A stretch of DNA of 32,372 nt from an uncultured Lactobacillus sp. (GCA_946481335.1 CAMLMR010000010.1:1-32372); one strand, 5' to 3'; shown: positions 19,869 through 29,497, counted from the stretch's first letter. The notes: generated by a model not told the origin, from the letters alone. Numbers and translations: made by a program.

Positions 19869-21212
19869 TTATCTCTCTAATGTTTCCTTTAGTTCTTTAA
19901 TTTGTTCCTTGATTGTTGAATCTGATTGAACTGCTTCTGCAATTTTATCGTAAGCATGAATAACAGTTGTATGATCCTTACCACCAAACGCGGTTCCAAT
20001 CTTTGGAAGAGAACTGTTGGTTAAGGTACGGCTTAAATACATTGCTATTTGACGAGGGATAACAATTGTTTTCACACGTTTTTTCCCTTTTAAATCGTCT
20101 ATAGAAACGTTGTAGTAAGTTGAAACTGATTTAATGATGTTCTCAACCGTAATTTCAGGTTTTGAATCGCCTCGATTAAGGCCGCGCAAGGCTTCAGAGA
20201 CTAAATCAGTTGTAATTGGAACTTTTTTGAAGTTAGCAAATGCATGTACACGTGACAATGCACCTTCTAGCTCACGAACGTTTGAATCAAATTGACCAGC
20301 TATGTAGTTAAGCGTATCTGGGGGAACTTGAATCCCGTCTGCTTCTGCTTTCGCACGCAAGATAGCAATTCTAGTTTCTAAGTCTGGAGGGGTAATATCT
20401 ACCGGAAGTCCCCAGGCAAATCGAGAAACCAAACGATCTTGTAATTTGGCAATTTCGTTTGGTAGACGATCAGAAGTTAAGACAATTTGCTTTTTATTTT
20501 CATACAAATCATTGAATGTATGGAAGAATTCTTCTTGAGTTCCATCCTTATCAGCAAAGAATTGAACATCATCAACTAGCAATGCATCAACGTTTCTGTA
20601 TTCACGTCTGAATGCTTCGGTTTCATTATTTTGAATCGCATTAATGAAATCGTTCGTAAATGATTCACTAGTTACGTACATAATGTTTGCACTTGGATTG
20701 TCTTGCAAAATTTTGTTACCAATTGCGTGCATCAAGTGGGTCTTTCCTAATCCAACACCTCCGTACAAAAGAAGTGGGTTATACATTTTTCCTGGATCTT
20801 CGGAAACAACTAGCGCCGCTGCATGCGCCATTTGATTTCCTTTACCGATAACGAAGGATTCGAATGTATAGTTAGGATTTAGATGACTGTTTTGTAAGAA
20901 TTCATTAACTTTTTCGCTGCTTGAATTCTCTTTTGCCGCGTCATCTTGCTGAGCTGAATTACTACTCTCTCCTTCTACAATTAACTTTGGAACGATATCC
21001 CTTTTAGTTATTTGGTATGAATACTCTACGAAAGAGTCTTCTAACTTATCTTCCCAATAATCACGGTGGAGAGGAGATGGAAGTTCTAGCGTTAGCTCAT
21101 TGCCGACTAAACTAATGGGTTTAACAGTATCAATCCATGTTGAATACGTTGTAGTGGAGTAATTTTTTTCAAAAGCTTCACTGATTGCTTCCCATAATGA
21201 GTCTTTATCCAT
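19869..21212 (-). CDS. dnaA: Chromosomal replication initiator DnaA
   Basis: NPLLLYGGVGLGKTHLMHAIGN (Walker A), DALLVDDVQFF, SRFAWGLPVDITPPD, and a C-terminal DNA-binding domain TIVIPRQIAMYLSRTLTNSSLPKIGTAFGGKDHTTVIHAYDKI. Confidence 0.99.
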   Translation of the reverse strand: MDKDSLWEAISEAFEKNYSTTTYSTWIDTVKPISLVGNELTLELPSPLHRDYWEDKLEDSFVEYSYQITKRDIVPKLIVEGESSNSAQQDDAAKENSSSEKVNEFLQNSHLNPNYTFESFVIGKGNQMAHAAALVVSEDPGKMYNPLLLYGGVGLGKTHLMHAIGNKILQDNPSANIMYVTSESFTNDFINAIQNNETEAFRREYRNVDALLVDDVQFFADKDGTQEEFFHTFNDLYENKKQIVLTSDRLPNEIAKLQDRLVSRFAWGLPVDITPPDLETRIAILRAKAEADGIQVPPDTLNYIAGQFDSNVRELEGALSRVHAFANFKKVPITTDLVSEALRGLNRGDSKPEITVENIIKSVSTYYNVSIDDLKGKKRVKTIVIPRQIAMYLSRTLTNSSLPKIGTAFGGKDHTTVIHAYDKIAEAVQSDSTIKEQIKELKETLER

Positions 21213-21266
21213 GAATCATTTCCTCCCGTTAAAAATCTTTAGTAATTTTACCATTAAAAAAAAAAG

Positions 21267-21571
21267 TTTTCCACAAGCAGATTTACTTGTGTATAATTGT
21301 TTCACACCCTGTTAATTTCATTTTCCACATCCTGTTGATAACTCGATTAAAATTATCTCATTTTTTAGTTTTCCACAGAAAATTGTTAATAATCCACAGG
21401 TGAATATAACCGATATATCAATAAAAATAAAAAGTTATGCACAACTTGTGAATAAAAATAATAACAGGCTGTTTACTTGTGGAAAAGTTGTGGAAAACCC
21501 TGTTAATTGGAAAATTTTAATTAACAAGAAAAATATAAAAATGTGTATGAAACAAATTAAAATGTGGATAA
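21267..21571. other. oriC upstream element: DnaA-box cluster between dnaA and rpmH
   Basis: DnaA boxes/near-boxes: TTTTCCACA 21267, TGTGTATAA 21288, TTTTCCACA 21321, TGTTGATAA 21333, TTTTCCACA 21369, TAATCCACA 21390, TTATGCACA 21435, TGTGAATAA 21447, TGTGGAAAA 21478 and 21489, TGTGGATAA 21563. Confidence 0.9.
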
Positions 21572-21653
21572 AAAATGGATCCCTTTAGGGAAAGATTTTG
21601 ATTTTTATGTTTCATCATTAATTTTTTTATGGTATTATGTTTAGGAAATGTAT

Positions 21654-21682
21654 TTGACATAGAAAAGAAACATACAAAATAT
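21654..21682 (+). promoter_or_regulatory. Putative rpmH promoter
   Basis: TTGACA (21654-21659), 17 nt, AAATAT, followed by the SD GGGAGGG and ATG at 21700. Confidence 0.5.
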
Positions 21683-21699
21683 ATAAGGGAGGGTTAGTA

Positions 21700-21834
21700 A
21701 TGAAGAGAACTTACCAACCAAAGAAACGTAAGCACGCACGTACTCACGGTTTCCGTAGTCGTATGAGCACTAGCAACGGTCGTAAAGTTTTAGCTCGCCG
21801 TCGTAAAAAGGGTAGAAAGTCATTGACTGTATAG
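21700..21834 (+). CDS. rpmH: 50S ribosomal protein L34
   Basis: [44 protein letters not shown] (44 aa; absent from the supplied track because of its size). Confidence 0.98.
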   Translation: MKRTYQPKKRKHARTHGFRSRMSTSNGRKVLARRRKKGRKSLTV

Positions 21835-21860
21835 ACCACTGACCATTCAGTGGTCTTTTT
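21834..21860 (+). terminator. Terminator/attenuator between rpmH and rnpA
   Basis: GACCACTGA-CCAT-TCAGTGGTC-TTTTT. The 9-bp perfect stem begins at the last base of the rpmH stop codon. Confidence 0.8.
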
Positions 21861-21894
21861 CATTATATTGAACAAAATTTAATGGAGATGGATT

Positions 21895-22257
21895 ATGCGT
21901 AAGTCATATCGCGTCAAAAAAGAAGCAGAATTCCAAAGTGTTTTTGAAAAACATAATTCAGTTGCCAATCGGACTTTTGTTATTTATCAAATGGAAAAGC
22001 CTGATCAACCTCATTTTAGAGTCGGTATCTCAGTTGGTAAGAAGATTGGGAATGCCGTTCACAGAAATTGGGTTAAGAGACGAGTAAGACAAAGTTTGAC
22101 TGAATTAAAGCCATACTTGAGACAAGACGTTGATTTCTTGGTTATCGCTCGTCCAAGAGCAGACCAACTGCCAATGGCAGAGGTTAAAAAGAATATGGTT
22201 CATGTTTTAAAATTAGCAAACTTGCTTGATTCTGATTATGTTGAGGGAGAAGACTAA
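21895..22257 (+). CDS. rnpA: Ribonuclease P protein component
   Basis: [32 protein letters not shown]...[22 protein letters not shown]; canonical RnpA motif. Confidence 0.98.
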   Translation: MRKSYRVKKEAEFQSVFEKHNSVANRTFVIYQMEKPDQPHFRVGISVGKKIGNAVHRNWVKRRVRQSLTELKPYLRQDVDFLVIARPRADQLPMAEVKKNMVHVLKLANLLDSDYVEGED

Positions 22258-23090
22258 TGAAAAAATTTAAAAAGTATCTTTCACTTTCTTCAATTTTAGG
22301 ATTAGTATTTTTCTTGACTGCATGTAGTAATAAACCAATTACTTCACACAGTACTGGTCTATGGGATGGAGTTATTGTACTTAATTTCTCAAGAGCCATC
22401 ATTTGGTTAGCCAAATTCTTCGGTTCTAACTATGGAATGGGTATCGTTGCTTTCACCATCATCGTTCGTATCATTATCTTGCCTTTGATGATTTATCAAA
22501 CCAAGAGTATGAAGAAGACCCAAGAATTACAACCTAAGTTAAAGGAACTTCAAAAGAAGTATTCATCAAAGGATACTGAAACTGTTAAGTTACTTCGTGA
22601 AGAACAACAAAAGCTATACGCTGAAGCAGGAGTTAACCCTGTTGCTGGTTGTTTACCACTAGTAGTTCAATTACCAATCTTGTGGGCCTTATACCAAGCT
22701 ATCTGGCGTACAGATATTTTGAAGTCAGGTCATTTCCTATGGTTACAATTAGGACACAAAGACCCATACTTTATTATGCCGGTTCTAGCCGCCGTATTTA
22801 CTTTCATTAGTTCATGGCTAGCAATGAAGTCACAACCTGAGCAAAATGGGATGACTAAGGGAATGATGTTCGGAATGCCCGTTATCATTTTCTTCATGGC
22901 ACTAAATATTCCTGCTGCGATCTCAATTTATTGGGTAGTAACAAATGCCTTCCAAGCTGTGCAAACACTATTCATTCAAAATCCTTGGAAGATTCAAAGA
23001 GAACGAGAAGAAAAGCTTCGTGCCGAAAAGCAACACAAAAGAAATGTTGAAAAAGCAATTCGAAAAGCTAAAAAATCTCGTCGTAAATAA
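22257..23090 (+). CDS. yidC: Membrane protein insertase YidC/OxaA (lipoprotein form)
   Basis: Lipobox LTACSNKP and YidC core (NYGMGIVAFTIIVRIIILPLMIYQTKSMKKTQELQPKLKELQKKY). Start overlaps the rnpA stop. Confidence 0.97.
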   Translation: MKKFKKYLSLSSILGLVFFLTACSNKPITSHSTGLWDGVIVLNFSRAIIWLAKFFGSNYGMGIVAFTIIVRIIILPLMIYQTKSMKKTQELQPKLKELQKKYSSKDTETVKLLREEQQKLYAEAGVNPVAGCLPLVVQLPILWALYQAIWRTDILKSGHFLWLQLGHKDPYFIMPVLAAVFTFISSWLAMKSQPEQNGMTKGMMFGMPVIIFFMALNIPAAISIYWVVTNAFQAVQTLFIQNPWKIQREREEKLRAEKQHKRNVEKAIRKAKKSRRK

Positions 23091-23091
23091 T

Positions 23092-23127
23092 AAAAAAGCG
23101 TCTGATTTTACAATCAGACGCTTTTTT
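23092..23127 (+). terminator. Terminator between yidC and jag
   Basis: AAAAAAGCGTCTGATT-TTAC-AATCAGACGCTTTTTT, a 16-bp perfect stem. Confidence 0.88.
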
Positions 23128-23196
23128 TGTGTATCATTACACCGCCGTTTTGTGATATTATTAATAACATAGTTTATTTTTAAAAGGAGTCCCAAC

Positions 23197-23925
23197 ATGT
23201 CAACATTTACTGCTAAAACAGTCAGTGAAGCGATCGAGGAAGGACTAAAGTCACTAAACGTTGATAAGAGCAATGCTGATATCAACATTGTTCAAACAAA
23301 CCGTAAAGGCTTTTTTGGAATCGGAAAACGTGATGCAATCGTCGAAATCGACGTTAAACACAATCAAAATGCATCAAAATCTCAAGAAATCGCAGCAACA
23401 CCAACAAAAAACATTAAGATTAACAACCAACCAGAAGAAACAAAAGAAACTAATAAACGTCATCATTCAAATGAACAAGCCATGGAAGATTTAGTGGCTT
23501 ATTTGAAGCCAATTATTGAAGAATTGGGCGTTTCAGCTGAATTACAAATTAAGATTATTAACCGTAAGTTCGCTAGGATTAACTTCAAGACTGAACAAGA
23601 AGGTTTATTAATTGGTAAGCATGGTTTAACCATCAATGCTTTACAAAACTTGGCACAAATCTATTTGAACCACATCGGTTACAGCCGTTTATCAATTCAA
23701 CTAGATACAGCCGATTATCGTCACCGTCGTACTGAAATTTTGAAGAAATTAGCTGAAAAGACAGCTAGAGAAGCGGTAGCAACAGGACAACCGGTATACC
23801 TAGATCCAATGCCTTCTTTTGAAAGAAAGGTTATTCATAACCAACTAGAAGACAGTCTATACGTCAACACATTCTCATCAGGTCGAGAACCATACCGTGC
23901 TGTCGTTGTAGAACCACAAGGATAG
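23197..23925 (+). CDS. jag: Jag/KhpB RNA-binding protein (Jag-N, KH, R3H)
   Basis: MSTFTAKTVSEAIEEGLKSLNVDKSNADINIVQTNRKGFFGIGKRDAIVEI, GLLIGKHGLTINALQNLAQ, R3H-like RREPYRAVVVEP-type end. Confidence 0.95.
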   Translation: MSTFTAKTVSEAIEEGLKSLNVDKSNADINIVQTNRKGFFGIGKRDAIVEIDVKHNQNASKSQEIAATPTKNIKINNQPEETKETNKRHHSNEQAMEDLVAYLKPIIEELGVSAELQIKIINRKFARINFKTEQEGLLIGKHGLTINALQNLAQIYLNHIGYSRLSIQLDTADYRHRRTEILKKLAEKTAREAVATGQPVYLDPMPSFERKVIHNQLEDSLYVNTFSSGREPYRAVVVEPQG

Positions 23926-23934
23926 TCATATAAA

Positions 23935-23963
23935 TTGACAAAACCGGATAAAGTTTTTATTAT
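23935..23963 (+). promoter_or_regulatory. Near-consensus promoter of mnmE (-mnmG)
   Basis: TTGACA (23935-23940), 17 nt, TATTAT (23958-23963), about 140 nt upstream of the mnmE ATG. Confidence 0.75.
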
Positions 23964-23969
23964 ATAAGG

Positions 23970-24103
23970 TATCATTCTTATCAGAGATAGATGAAGTAGT
24001 CAAAGTGCTTTATCCATGCTGAGTTTTTTTGGCGTGGAGTGGGCACTTTTTTTGTGCGCTAGGCCACAAAACGGATTTTGATAATTTAGAAGGGAAGAGG
24101 AAC
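23970..24103 (+). promoter_or_regulatory. Structured mnmE 5' leader, candidate attenuator or riboregulator
   Basis: Outer stem AAAGTGC/GCACTTT (24002-24008/24043-24049) encloses inner stem TCCATGC/GCGTGGA (24013-24019/24032-24038) and is followed by a T-run. An alternative GTGG-GCAC...GTGC-CCAC hairpin (24039-24067) competes for the same bases. Confidence 0.5.
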
Positions 24104-25495
24104 ATGGCAACGACTACAGATTTTGACACAATTGCAGCGATTTCAACACCACCTGGTGAAGGGGGAATCTCCATCGTTCGAATCAGTGGGGATGACGCTT
24201 TAAAAGTAATTAGTAAAATTTTTAGAGGCAAGGACTTAAACAAGGTTGCCTCACACACCATTAACTACGGACATGTTTTTGATCCAGATACGAACGAAGA
24301 TGTCGATGAAGTAATGGTATCAGTAATGAGAGCACCAAAGACTTACACGTGTGAAGATGTGATTGAGGTTAACTGTCACGGTGGTATCTTAGCCACTAAC
24401 ACCATTCTTCAATTGATTTTAAGTTATGGTGCCCGTCTTGCTGAACCAGGTGAATTTACTAAACGTGCATTCTTAAATGGACGAATTGACCTTTCACAAT
24501 CAGAAGCGGTTATGGATGTTATTGACGCTAAAACTACCCGCTCTATGAAGGCTGCTGAAAGCCAACTTGAAGGAAACCTTTCAAGACTAATTAGAACGCT
24601 TAGACAACAAATTTTGGATGTTTTAGCAAATGTCGAAGTTAACATTGATTATCCTGAATATGACGATGCAGAAGTGATGACTTCTAAGTTATTGAAGGAA
24701 AATGCGGTTGATTTAAAAGCTAAAGTTGAAAAACTACTAGAAACTGCCAAACAAGGACAAGTACTAAGGGATGGACTTGCTACTTCAATCGTTGGTCGAC
24801 CAAACGTTGGTAAATCAAGTATCTTAAACCACTTGTTACACCAAGATAAGGCCATCGTTACAGATGTTCCTGGAACCACACGTGACGTGTTGGAAGAATA
24901 CGTTAACGTTAAGGGTGTTCCTTTGAAATTAGTCGATACTGCCGGAATCCGTGAAACCGAAGACAAAGTTGAAAAAATCGGTGTTGAACGTTCAAGAAAG
25001 GCGATTGCTAGTTCAGACTTAGTTCTATTAGTATTGAACTACTCTGAAAAACTTTCTGATGAAGATCGTCAATTAATCGAATTAACTAACGATTCCAAAC
25101 GAATTGTTATCTTGAATAAGACTGACTTGCCTCAACAAATTGATGTTGATGAAGTTAAGAAGTTAGTTGGTGCAGAAAATGTAATTACTACTTCTGCAAT
25201 TCAAGACAACGGAACTGAACCACTTGAGGAAATGATTGCTAAACTATTCTTTACTCAAGGGATTCAAAGTTCACAAAATGATGTCATGGTTACAAACGCC
25301 AGACACGTTAGTTTGTTACACAATGCTAAGGAATCACTAAACAGCGTAATTAACGGATTGGATGAAGGTCTACCGGTTGATTTAGTTCAAATGGACATGC
25401 ACGCATGTTGGGAATCACTAGGTGAAATTACCGGTGATAGCTATAACGGTGAATTATTAGATCAACTATTCAGCCAATTCTGTCTAGGAAAATAG
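24104..25495 (+). CDS. mnmE: tRNA uridine-5-carboxymethylaminomethyl modification GTPase MnmE
   Basis: [58 protein letters not shown]-terminal FCLGK. ATG at 24104 has an upstream SD-like AAGGGAAGAGG; the track start at 24029 is an in-frame extension. Confidence 0.97.
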   Translation: MATTTDFDTIAAISTPPGEGGISIVRISGDDALKVISKIFRGKDLNKVASHTINYGHVFDPDTNEDVDEVMVSVMRAPKTYTCEDVIEVNCHGGILATNTILQLILSYGARLAEPGEFTKRAFLNGRIDLSQSEAVMDVIDAKTTRSMKAAESQLEGNLSRLIRTLRQQILDVLANVEVNIDYPEYDDAEVMTSKLLKENAVDLKAKVEKLLETAKQGQVLRDGLATSIVGRPNVGKSSILNHLLHQDKAIVTDVPGTTRDVLEEYVNVKGVPLKLVDTAGIRETEDKVEKIGVERSRKAIASSDLVLLVLNYSEKLSDEDRQLIELTNDSKRIVILNKTDLPQQIDVDEVKKLVGAENVITTSAIQDNGTEPLEEMIAKLFFTQGIQSSQNDVMVTNARHVSLLHNAKESLNSVINGLDEGLPVDLVQMDMHACWESLGEITGDSYNGELLDQLFSQFCLGK

Positions 25496-25500
25496 TCAAT

Positions 25501-25516
25501 TGTTTCATGTGAAACA
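25501..25516. promoter_or_regulatory. parS-like 16-mer (one mismatch to consensus) in the mnmE-mnmG gap
   Basis: TGTTTCATGTGAAACA versus parS TGTTNCACGTGAAACA. Identical to the reverse complement of 13800-13815. Confidence 0.6.
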
Positions 25517-25537
25517 TTTTAAAATGGAGGAGAACAA

Positions 25538-27466
25538 ATGAGCCAAATCGTAAGCGAAGAAAACATTCAATACGATGCCGGTCAATACGACGTTATCGTC
25601 GTTGGTGCCGGACATGCTGGTAGTGAAGCAGCACTTGCTTCTGCCAGAATGGGAAACAAAACAATGTTAATCACAATTAATTTGGACATGGTAGCATTCA
25701 TGCCATGTAATCCATCACTTGGCGGACCAGCCAAAGGAACTGTGGTTAGAGAAATAGATGCATTAGGTGGGGAAATGGGTAGAAATATCGATAAGACCTA
25801 CGTACAAATGAGAATGCTAAACACTGGTAAGGGTCCTGCTGTTCGTGCATTACGTGCACAAGCTGATAAGCATGCTTACCACCGTGCAATGAAGGAAACT
25901 ATCGAAAAACAACCTAACTTGGATTTAAAACAAGGAATTGTTGACTCACTAATCGTTGAAGACGGTGTCTGCAAGGGGATCGTCACTTTCACAGGTGCTA
26001 AGTACTACTCAAAGACTACTGTTATTTGTGCCGGAACTGCTGCCCGTGGAAGAATCATCATCGGTGAATTGAGATATTCTTCAGGTCCAAATAACTCTCA
26101 ACCTGCTTTGAAGTTATCAGAAAACCTAGAAGAATTAGGTTTCGAATTGAAACGTTTCAAGACTGGTACACCTCCACGTGTTAACGGTCGTACAATTGAC
26201 TTCTCTAAGACAGAAGAACAACCAGGGGATGAAGAAGTTAACCACTTTAGTTTCGAAACTCCTGATGACAAGTACATTCCCGTTAAGGATCAACTATCAT
26301 GTTGGTTAACTTACACCAACGAACACACTCATCAAATCATTCGTGACAACCTAGACCGTGCACCTATGTTTACTGGTGTTATCGAAGGGGTTGGACCACG
26401 TTATTGTCCATCAATCGAAGATAAGATTGTTCGTTTCGCCGATAAGAACAGACACCAGGTTTTCTTGGAACCTGAAGGTCGTGAAACCAACGAATACTAC
26501 TGTGATAGTCTTTCAACTTCTCTTCCAGAAGAAGTACAACAAAAGATGTTACACAGTGTTGCTGGACTAGAACACGCTGAAATGATGAGACCTGGTTACG
26601 CCATCGAATACGATGTCGTAGCACCTTACCAATTAAAACCAACATTTGAAACTAAGATTGTTAAGAACCTATACACTGCTGGTCAAACTAACGGTACTTC
26701 TGGATACGAAGAAGCCGCTGGACAAGGATTATACGCCGGAATCAATGCGGCGCTACGTGCTCAAGGCAAGGATCCAATGGTGCTAAAACGTAACGAAGCC
26801 TACATTGGTGTTTTAGTTGATGATTTAGTAACTAAGGGGACTAACGAACCATACCGTCTATTGACTAGTCGTGCTGAATACCGTCTACTTCTAAGAAACG
26901 ATAACGCTGACTTTCGTCTAACTGAAAAGGGTCATGAATTAGGTCTAATATCAGACGAAAGATACAACCAATTCCTAGAAAAGAAAGAAGCAGTTATCAA
27001 GGAATTAGATCGTTTAGACCATACTCGTATCAAACCAAGTGATGAAGTAAACGAATTCGTTGAAGCTCACGGTGACAAGCCACTTAAGGATGGTATCCTG
27101 GCATCTGTATTTCTACGTCGTCCATACGTAACTTACAACACATTGTTGAAGTTCATTGAACCAGCCGAAAAGCCATTAGGTCGTCGTGTGGTTGAACAAG
27201 TAGAAATCAGAACTAAGTACGCTGGATACATCAAGAAGGCCGAAGAAAACGTTGCTCGTATGAAGAAAATGGAAGCTAAGAAGATTCCAGATGACATCGA
27301 TTACGATGCAATTGACAGTTTAGCTACTGAAGCTCGTCAAAAACTAGAAAAGATTAGACCACGTACTGTGGCTCAAGCTTCTAGAATTTCAGGTGTTAAC
27401 CCTTCTGATGTCGCCATCTTAGGTGTTTACATTCAACAAGGTAAAATCGCTAAAATTAAGAAATAA
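25538..27466 (+). CDS. mnmG: tRNA uridine-5-carboxymethylaminomethyl modification enzyme MnmG (GidA)
   Basis: [62 protein letters not shown]; 642 aa. Confidence 0.98.
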   Translation: MSQIVSEENIQYDAGQYDVIVVGAGHAGSEAALASARMGNKTMLITINLDMVAFMPCNPSLGGPAKGTVVREIDALGGEMGRNIDKTYVQMRMLNTGKGPAVRALRAQADKHAYHRAMKETIEKQPNLDLKQGIVDSLIVEDGVCKGIVTFTGAKYYSKTTVICAGTAARGRIIIGELRYSSGPNNSQPALKLSENLEELGFELKRFKTGTPPRVNGRTIDFSKTEEQPGDEEVNHFSFETPDDKYIPVKDQLSCWLTYTNEHTHQIIRDNLDRAPMFTGVIEGVGPRYCPSIEDKIVRFADKNRHQVFLEPEGRETNEYYCDSLSTSLPEEVQQKMLHSVAGLEHAEMMRPGYAIEYDVVAPYQLKPTFETKIVKNLYTAGQTNGTSGYEEAAGQGLYAGINAALRAQGKDPMVLKRNEAYIGVLVDDLVTKGTNEPYRLLTSRAEYRLLLRNDNADFRLTEKGHELGLISDERYNQFLEKKEAVIKELDRLDHTRIKPSDEVNEFVEAHGDKPLKDGILASVFLRRPYVTYNTLLKFIEPAEKPLGRRVVEQVEIRTKYAGYIKKAEENVARMKKMEAKKIPDDIDYDAIDSLATEARQKLEKIRPRTVAQASRISGVNPSDVAILGVYIQQGKIAKIKK

Positions 27467-27468
27467 AG

Positions 27469-27504
27469 AAAAAGCCATCTAAACATTGTTTAGATGGCTT
27501 TTTT
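27469..27504. terminator. Bidirectional terminator between mnmG and the convergent membrane-protein gene
   Basis: AAAAAGCCATCTAAAC-ATT-GTTTAGATGGCTTTTTT, a perfect stem with A/T tracts on both sides. Confidence 0.88.
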
Positions 27505-27505
27505 A

Positions 27506-27997
27506 TTATCTGATGCAGCTATTTAAAATCGTGTACATGAATGACGAAATGATTCCCGGGATTAATACACCTTTTAGTAGCGTAAATTGATATTTAAAGT
27601 ATTCAGATGATTTTTGTCGATTAAGTTTAACGGATCGATGTTTTAAAATAGAATGATTAGCCGAGACGGTGAAGCAAATGATGGAATTAGTTAGTAGCAC
27701 CCACATAACCGCCCAAAAAACGGCGTAGAAGTAGTTTCCATCCATTATGTATATAATTACGGCCGAAAGGTTTAAAGCGTCAATATAGACGGTATAAATT
27801 GATAAGAATGCTAAGAAGATTCTAGTGCGTAGCATTGAAATGATTGCATATAAGACAGCAACTTCGATAAAAATTAGCATTTGCGGGATTGCCGTTATAA
27901 AGTTAGCTTTTAAAATCACATGTAGTGACATGGATTCTTTATTAACATTGAAAATTCCCCATAGGACAGACAGTAAAAACCATACTAGAAAGGCCAC
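27506..27997 (-). CDS. Predicted polytopic membrane protein of unknown function (N-terminus uncertain)
   Basis: 163 aa with several hydrophobic segments. The called GTG start lacks an SD and the reading frame stays open upstream to about 28043. Confidence 0.6.
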   Translation of the reverse strand: MAFLVWFLLSVLWGIFNVNKESMSLHVILKANFITAIPQMLIFIEVAVLYAIISMLRTRIFLAFLSIYTVYIDALNLSAVIIYIMDGNYFYAVFWAVMWVLLTNSIICFTVSANHSILKHRSVKLNRQKSSEYFKYQFTLLKGVLIPGIISSFMYTILNSCIR

Positions 27998-28182
27998 GAG
28001 AATGTATTTATGTATGTTCAGTTTTCCAATTCTTTTGATACTTGGTCATTCCTTCTATTATGTAGTTAAAATATTAACAATTAAATTATACTTATAAGTG
28101 CGAATTATCACAAGGAAATTATTTAAAACAATTTGTGAAATAATGATACAATGGGATTATCAAAATTAGGAGCAACGAAAAA

Positions 28183-28821
28183 ATGGAAAAATCTACCAAA
28201 AATACAAAAAATAAATTTTTAAAAGAATGCCTTAGCTGGCTAATCTACCTAGTTGTACTAGGAGGAATTTACCTAACAATTACTCATTTCTTTACAATGG
28301 CGACTGTTGATGGAACATCAATGGATCCAAACTTATACAATGGAGAAAAGATGTTGGTATTAAAACAATCTGAAGTCAAGCGTAATAGCGTCATCATCTT
28401 TGATGCGCATGGTGAAGATCCGGAGGCTACCGCCAATGATTATTATGTAAAACGTGTTATCGGACTACCAGGTGATACTGTTTCATACAAAGATGGTAAG
28501 TTATACGTTAACAACAAGCTTGTTGACCAAAGCTTCATCAGTAAAAAAGAACTAAATGTAGGAACGCGTTATAAATTTAATGGTGACACTATCAAAAACT
28601 GGGATATTTCTAAATTATCTAGCACCAAATGGGTATACAACCAAGATGCAAAGGTTGTACCAAAGGGTGAATACTTTGTTCTAGGTGATAACCGAAGTGT
28701 CTCAAACGACAGTAGATACTGGGGATTTGTTAAGGAATCTAAGGTATTAGGAGTTGCTAAGTTATTCCCATGGTCTGGTACTGCTAAGCACCGTCATAAT
28801 ATTAATGATTTAGCTGAGTAG
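28183..28821 (+). CDS. lepB: Signal peptidase I (copy 1)
   Basis: N-terminal TM, catalytic Ser in GTSMDPNLYNGEKMLV, catalytic Lys in DYYVKRVIGLPGD, and FVLGDNRSVSNDSRYWGFV. Confidence 0.93.
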   Translation: MEKSTKNTKNKFLKECLSWLIYLVVLGGIYLTITHFFTMATVDGTSMDPNLYNGEKMLVLKQSEVKRNSVIIFDAHGEDPEATANDYYVKRVIGLPGDTVSYKDGKLYVNNKLVDQSFISKKELNVGTRYKFNGDTIKNWDISKLSSTKWVYNQDAKVVPKGEYFVLGDNRSVSNDSRYWGFVKESKVLGVAKLFPWSGTAKHRHNINDLAE

Positions 28822-28836
28822 AGGGGAATTTAATCC

Positions 28837-29472
28837 ATGAAATTAACGGAGAAACAAAAAGGTTTAATATCATGGTTTATCTACCTGTTATTCTTGGTAC
28901 TAGCCTGGTTTACAATTAAGAGTTTTGCGACGGTAGTAAAGGTTGACGGTCATTCAATGGACCCCAACTTACATACTGGACAACGGGTTCTAGTGATGAA
29001 AAGGGATGCAGTCAAACGCAATAGCGTGATTGTCTTTGATGCTCACGGTGAGGATCCGACCAAGACTACCACCACGTACTATGTAAAGCGTGTGGTTGGG
29101 ATTCCTGGCGATAAAATCGTTTATAAAGACGGTAAAATATATATAAATAACAAGCTATATAAGCAAAACTATATTAGCAAAGAGCAAGTTAGTGTTGGAA
29201 CACGCTATAAATTTCAAAGTGATGTCATTAAGAACTGGGATATTGCTAAGTTATCTAAAGAAAAATGGGTAGATGACCAGGACGAGAAGGTTGTCCCTAA
29301 AGGGATGTACTTCGTTTTAGGCGATAATCGATCAATCTCAAATGACAGCCGTTATTGGGGATTCGTTGAAAAGAAAAAGGTATTAGGTGTTGTATATGCA
29401 TTCCCATGGTCCGGAAATGCAACACAGCGTTATAACATCAATCAATTAAAAAATAAAAAAGCGTTGAATTAA
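28837..29472 (+). CDS. lepB: Signal peptidase I (copy 2, tandem paralogue)
   Basis: Ser in GHSMDPNLHTGQRVLV, Lys in TYYVKRVVGIPGD, and FVLGDNRSISNDSRYWGFV. Very similar to the upstream copy along its length. Confidence 0.93.
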   Translation: MKLTEKQKGLISWFIYLLFLVLAWFTIKSFATVVKVDGHSMDPNLHTGQRVLVMKRDAVKRNSVIVFDAHGEDPTKTTTTYYVKRVVGIPGDKIVYKDGKIYINNKLYKQNYISKEQVSVGTRYKFQSDVIKNWDIAKLSKEKWVDDQDEKVVPKGMYFVLGDNRSISNDSRYWGFVEKKKVLGVVYAFPWSGNATQRYNINQLKNKKALN

Positions 29473-29488
29473 AATCAACGCTTTTTTT
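29455..29488. terminator. Terminator after the tandem signal peptidase genes (also positioned for the convergent gene)
   Basis: AAAAAAGCGTTGA-ATTAAAA-TCAACGCTTTTTT, overlapping the copy 2 stop codon. Confidence 0.85.
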
Positions 29489-29497
29489 GTTGTATAT

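Noticed and set aside
21400-21588. 62 aa plus-strand ORF in the track
   Set aside because: It lies across the oriC DnaA-box cluster, has low-complexity Lys/Ile/Asn content and no convincing SD; treated as chance.
24016-24081. Possible 21-codon leader peptide [21 protein letters not shown] in the mnmE leader
   Set aside because: No recognisable SD upstream and no regulatory codon run; kept only as a possibility to test within the leader finding.
24029-24103. N-terminal extension of mnmE in the track ([25 protein letters not shown])
   Set aside because: The standard MnmE N-terminus starts at [14 protein letters not shown] with a proper upstream SD; the extension overlaps the structured leader.
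27552-27565. TTCCCGGGA core resembling a Noc-binding site (ATTTCCCGGGAAAT)
   Set aside because: Only the central part matches; the outer bases fail on both sides and it lies within a coding sequence.
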